64,000 bases of DNA, from assembly GCA_002317175.1 (NCBI GenBank), contig DCJA01000018.1, positions 8,269 through 72,268 on the forward strand. Direction: 5' to 3'. Positions 61,268 to 64,000 of this stretch are shown here, one piece after another. The notes beneath the pieces were generated by a model, which saw nothing but the letters and a program-made list of their open reading frames with translations, was not told the origin of the DNA and ran no database searches. The position numbers and the translations under genes were made by a program. This stretch comes from Lachnospiraceae bacterium UBA1712. Its GTDB lineage: Bacteria > Bacillota > Clostridia > Lachnospirales > Lachnospiraceae. Position 1 is the first letter of the stretch; each line of letters begins with the position of its first letter.

Positions 61268-61305
61268 CTCACAAAGAGAGATGTTATATCAAGATAGCAT
61301 CTCTC
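61268..61305 (-). terminator. Terminator or attenuator after the TPM gene
   Basis: On the minus strand GAGAGATGCTAT pairs with TTATATCTC-type GAGAGATG complement CATCTCTC (12 bp with one wobble), followed by TTTGTGAGG. It lies between the TPM-domain gene and the WG-repeat gene. Confidence 0.6.
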
Positions 61306-61331
61306 CTGTTAATATCCCAAAATATTCTTAT

Positions 61332-62207
61332 TTATCTGCTGTGACCGCCGCCGCCGTGGCTGTGTCCACCGGATGACATATGTCCACCAGATCCACCACC
61401 ACTGCTGGTCTCAATCTTTCTCTTAGTTACACTCTTTCTTAAGAATATATCCTGCTTACGTGTAATATTGGGTCTGCCATTTTGTACATATGTAGTACTT
61501 GTAGTAGTAACACTTCCCAGCTTGCTCTTCCAATTGATAAGCACATATATCAATGATATAAATAGAGCACTGGCAAGTATATATACCGGTTTCATATTTT
61601 CAGCAGCAATTCTTGCTCCACTTTCAATGCTCATATATCTTGGAATCAGCGAAACCACTCTTTTGTATGCTGCAAAATAATCATCTGAGTCCGAATAATC
61701 AGTCAGATTTTCAAGTGCATCATCCATTATGGACTCACATTCACTCTGTGAAAGCTGACTCATAGCAAGACAACTGGTAGAAATCCATGAGTACACTTTT
61801 CCTGTGGATGGTTCACGATACAGATTATCAACAAAGACTATGCTGTTGCCATAAGCCTTGTCATAACCCATCTTGTTCTGGTCAGCAAAATCATCTGCAT
61901 ACTCCATTACCCACTTATTCGCTGGTGAACTGTATCTGCCCTCAAGTGATTCATTGAGCGTAATAACTGCTATGTCACACTGAGTCTTATTTTCAACTGC
62001 CGCAATCAATGCCTCAAGTTCAAAAACCTGACTGTCTGTAAGTGCACCTGAGTAATTGAACACATTGTTGCTAATTAATGATTCAGTATTTGTTGCTGCC
62101 GCATTCTGCTCTGGGCTGCCTGTTGCTACTCTCACAATTATGCACACCAATGCAATAACTGCTGTGATTATAAAAGGAATTTTAAAGTATTTAAAATATC
62201 TCTGCAT
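61332..62207 (-). CDS. TPM-domain membrane protein (YgcG-like)
   Basis: 291 residues. N-terminal membrane helix (about 10-28), then a TPM domain (about 50-190): VFNYSGALTDSQVFELEALIAAVENKTQCDIAVITLNESLEG is its core, with NSIVFVDNLYREPSTGKVYSWISTS. A second helix lies at about 208-226, then a basic stretch and a Gly/His/Ser-rich end (SSGGGSGGHMSSGGHSHGGGGHSR). The usual YgcG proteins have the same Gly-rich tail; the His residues here might bind metal. It lies 10 bases after the zinc-ribbon gene, forming a two-gene unit. Function in the envelope is unknown. Confidence 0.85.
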   Translation of the reverse strand: MQRYFKYFKIPFIITAVIALVCIIVRVATGSPEQNAAATNTESLISNNVFNYSGALTDSQVFELEALIAAVENKTQCDIAVITLNESLEGRYSSPANKWVMEYADDFADQNKMGYDKAYGNSIVFVDNLYREPSTGKVYSWISTSCLAMSQLSQSECESIMDDALENLTDYSDSDDYFAAYKRVVSLIPRYMSIESGARIAAENMKPVYILASALFISLIYVLINWKSKLGSVTTTSTTYVQNGRPNITRKQDIFLRKSVTKRKIETSSGGGSGGHMSSGGHSHGGGGHSR

Positions 62208-62217
62208 CTCATTCCTC

Positions 62218-63216
62218 CTATAATACCAGCATGGCCATTCTAATTAAAAAGCCAAGAATGGTTATCATGCCAAATACTGTTACTCCATAGCCAACTACTC
62301 TTGGTTTGGATACCGGAGTTTCCCCCAGCACCTTGCCTGTCTGTCCATTGACCTGGAACTTATAATCTTTTCCAAGATAATTAAATACATACTCCCACAC
62401 TGGAAGCAGCGCATAATCCACAGCCAGCTTGGTTGGAACTATACTTTCCTGAGCCTGCGTTACTGTCGCATATCCAGAGACCGTCTCGCTAATCATTGCA
62501 TGAGAATCTCTCTTTACCTTAGCCTCTGCACGTGGAGTCAGACTCTTTTCACCCATGTTGTATTTTTCTGCCATAAATCCTGACAGATACTTGTCCTGAT
62601 GTTCCTCAAGCTCATGATAATTATATGGTTCCAAAAGATCCATAAGCTTATCATCCATCTCAATGGAAGCATCAACCGGCACCTTATTGAAGTTGGCATT
62701 CATCTCTCTGATGATGTCATAGTAAGAAGTCTCAGTATACTCATATCGACTGTCGGACCAGGTTCTGACCTTGGTTCCAACTGCGCGATAATTCATATCA
62801 GACTTATAGTCATACATAAAAAATGGTACATATGTACCTTCCATCTTATCGATACTGGCATTGGACAAAAAGCCCATTGGAGTAAATGGTCTCTTATCAA
62901 ACTCCTTGTGAAGAAGTTCCTTAGCCTTATCCTTACTAATCTTAAATGGAATAATAAGGTGAGGAGTGAACTGTCCCTGAACTCTCTCATCCACAACCAT
63001 ATAGGTGCCGCAGCTTGGGCACTTTGTTGCTGATGTATGCTCCTTTAATTCAATTGGAGCACCACAGCTTGCACAGATTCTGCTACTTGGCACAATTGCC
63101 TGAGAATCTTCTATTTTTTCTTCTGAATCTAATGAATCACAGTGTGGACAACACATTGCTTTTTTGTCTGGATTATAGACAATATTTCCACCACAGTTTT
63201 TACATCTGAATAACAT
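62218..63216 (-). CDS. Zinc-ribbon membrane-anchored protein
   Basis: 332 residues. Two zinc ribbons: FRCKNCGGNIVYNPDKK...CCPHCDS (5-27) and CASCGAPIELKEHTSATKCPSCGTYMVV (48-76). A mixed soluble domain follows (GQFTPHLIIPFKISKDKAKELL; GTYVPFFMYDYKSDMNYRAVG), then PVWEYVFNYLGKDYKFQVNGQTGKVLGETP and one C-terminal helix (about 306-330). This is the 'TFIIB-type zinc ribbon' protein type common in Clostridia, often beside TPM or SPFH proteins. Role unknown. Start ATG at 63216. Confidence 0.82.
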   Translation of the reverse strand: MLFRCKNCGGNIVYNPDKKAMCCPHCDSLDSEEKIEDSQAIVPSSRICASCGAPIELKEHTSATKCPSCGTYMVVDERVQGQFTPHLIIPFKISKDKAKELLHKEFDKRPFTPMGFLSNASIDKMEGTYVPFFMYDYKSDMNYRAVGTKVRTWSDSRYEYTETSYYDIIREMNANFNKVPVDASIEMDDKLMDLLEPYNYHELEEHQDKYLSGFMAEKYNMGEKSLTPRAEAKVKRDSHAMISETVSGYATVTQAQESIVPTKLAVDYALLPVWEYVFNYLGKDYKFQVNGQTGKVLGETPVSKPRVVGYGVTVFGMITILGFLIRMAMLVL

Positions 63217-63236
63217 ACTCTACCCTCTTATTATGT

Positions 63237-63335
63237 GAGCCAAAACCCCCATGAACGAGCAATTAGGACCGTCCCCACTACATAGCTAGCGAGCCAAAAG
63301 GACCGTCCCCACTACACGGTACCGTCCCCACTACA
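63237..63335. repeat. Three copies of a GGACCGTCCCCACTACA element
   Basis: Copies at 63266-63282, 63300-63316 and 63321-63335 (the last missing the first two bases). GAGCCAAAA occurs before them at 63237-63245 and 63291-63299. The minus-strand form is TGTAGTGGGGACGGTCC followed by TTTTGGCTC. The last copy overlaps the stop codon of argS. From memory similar GGGGACGGT elements are dispersed in many bacterial genomes; this was not checked. Confidence 0.8.
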
Positions 63336-64000
63336 TTCTGTCAGGAGCTTCAAATCCTAATACACCGATACAGTCTTCAAGAACATTCTTGCAGATGACC
63401 AAAAGCGCAATGTAACTTGCCTGCTTAGCCTTATCTTCTTCTGCCATAATCTTTGTTTCGTGGTAGAAACCATTAAAGCAGTTTGCAAGGTCATATATAT
63501 ATGAGCAAATTCTGTTAGGAGCAAGCTCTTCGTAAGCTGATTCCATCATGGAAATGAACTTTGTAATCTCTAACATAAGATTTTTCTGCTGCTTTGATTC
63601 TGGTGCAAGAAGCTTCGCATCAGCAACTACACCACCATTTGCTTCGTATTTTGCAAGAATCGACTTAATACGAACAATTGTATAGAGGATGTATGGACCT
63701 GTATCTCCTTCAAATGAAGTAAATTTATCAATATCAAATATATAATCCTTTGCAGGCTGATTTGATAAGTCACCATACTTAATAGCAGCCATAGCAATCT
63801 TCTTTGAAGTGCTTACTGCTTCTTCCTCTGAAAGTTCACGGCCATCACTCATTTTGGCATACATCTTATCGTTGATTTCCTCGATAAGCTTCTCAAGACG
63901 CATTACGCCACCTTCACGTGTCTTAAATGCGTGTCCGTCTTTTCCATTTACCGTACCAAATCCGATGTGACTAAGATCAGTTGTCTCATCTACAAGTTTA
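63331..64000 (-). CDS. argS: Arginyl-tRNA synthetase, C-terminal part (5' end outside)
   Basis: 223 codons visible. The reading opens with LSHIGFGTVNGKDGHAFKTREGGVMRLEKLI, the class I synthetase KMSKS-region equivalent of ArgS (usually HVGFG...GKxFKTR.G). It continues into the anticodon-binding DALR domain: AAIKYGDLSNQ, FDIDKFTSFEGDTGPYILYTIVRIKSI and the end CKNVLEDCIGVLGFEAPDRM, which is the typical ArgS C-terminus. The gene enters from the right edge, so its start and promoter are not in the window. Confidence 0.95.
   Translation of the reverse strand, partial: KLVDETTDLSHIGFGTVNGKDGHAFKTREGGVMRLEKLIEEINDKMYAKMSDGRELSEEEAVSTSKKIAMAAIKYGDLSNQPAKDYIFDIDKFTSFEGDTGPYILYTIVRIKSILAKYEANGGVVADAKLLAPESKQQKNLMLEITKFISMMESAYEELAPNRICSYIYDLANCFNGFYHETKIMAEEDKAKQASYIALLVICKNVLEDCIGVLGFEAPDRM

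Noticed and set aside
1..64000. tRNA, rRNA or insertion sequence genes
   Set aside because: None seen on either strand by reading; a tRNAscan or ISfinder search would be needed to be certain.

Overview
The window reads as a chromosomal segment of a low-GC, Gram-positive anaerobe of the Lachnospiraceae/Clostridia type (Butyrivibrio-, Roseburia- or Lachnospira-like). The reasons are AT-rich DNA with strong GGAGG ribosome sites, a type IV pilus locus with no secretin or outer-membrane genes, and housekeeping proteins that read as Clostridia (TopA, LepA, HemW, a fused AroE-AroK). This assignment is inferred from protein reading only. No rRNA, tRNA, insertion sequence or CRISPR array was seen.

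Layout. 1-1.2 kb: the 5' part of topA and a small HTH regulator. 1.2-22 kb: a minus-strand type IV pilus locus. In transcription order it holds a two-part prepilin, pilB, pilC, the major pilin, pilD, a pilM-pilN fusion, pilO, four large minor (pseudo)pilins and a 1756-residue secreted protein that may be a tip or adhesin component. 22-41.7 kb: a minus-strand exopolysaccharide locus. It holds the initiating phosphoglycosyltransferase, six glycosyltransferases, a dTDP-3-amino-3,6-dideoxyhexose branch (FdtA-like, FdtB-like and a GNAT acetyltransferase), a pyruvyltransferase plus the relic of a second one, a flippase, an epimerase, a MaoC hydratase, an FrhB-like/hexapeptide acyltransferase fusion, a GT-C enzyme and a polymerase/ligase.

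41.8-53.6 kb: a patchwork of toxin-antitoxin modules (vapBC, a RelE-like pair, a DinJ-type antitoxin with a PIN toxin, HEPN-MNT, and a putative type I hydrophobic toxin with antisense RNA). They are interleaved with the competence genes comM and dprA, with ribF, with a yybP-ykoY riboswitch controlling a CaCA cation exchanger, with aroE-aroK and with a dihydrouridine synthase. 53.6-64 kb: an unlinked pilT, then rpsT with a structured leader, hemW, lepA, a bitopic WG-repeat protein, a TPM-domain protein, a zinc-ribbon membrane protein and the 3' part of argS.

How it fits together. PilB/PilT power the pilus, PilC/PilMN/PilO form the platform and PilD matures the pilins. The big minor pilins and the giant secreted protein probably make the tip. 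ComM and DprA handle incoming single-stranded DNA, so the pilus could serve adhesion, twitching or DNA uptake. The most interesting unannotated element is the convergent peptide/antisense-RNA module at 52.22-52.59 kb.
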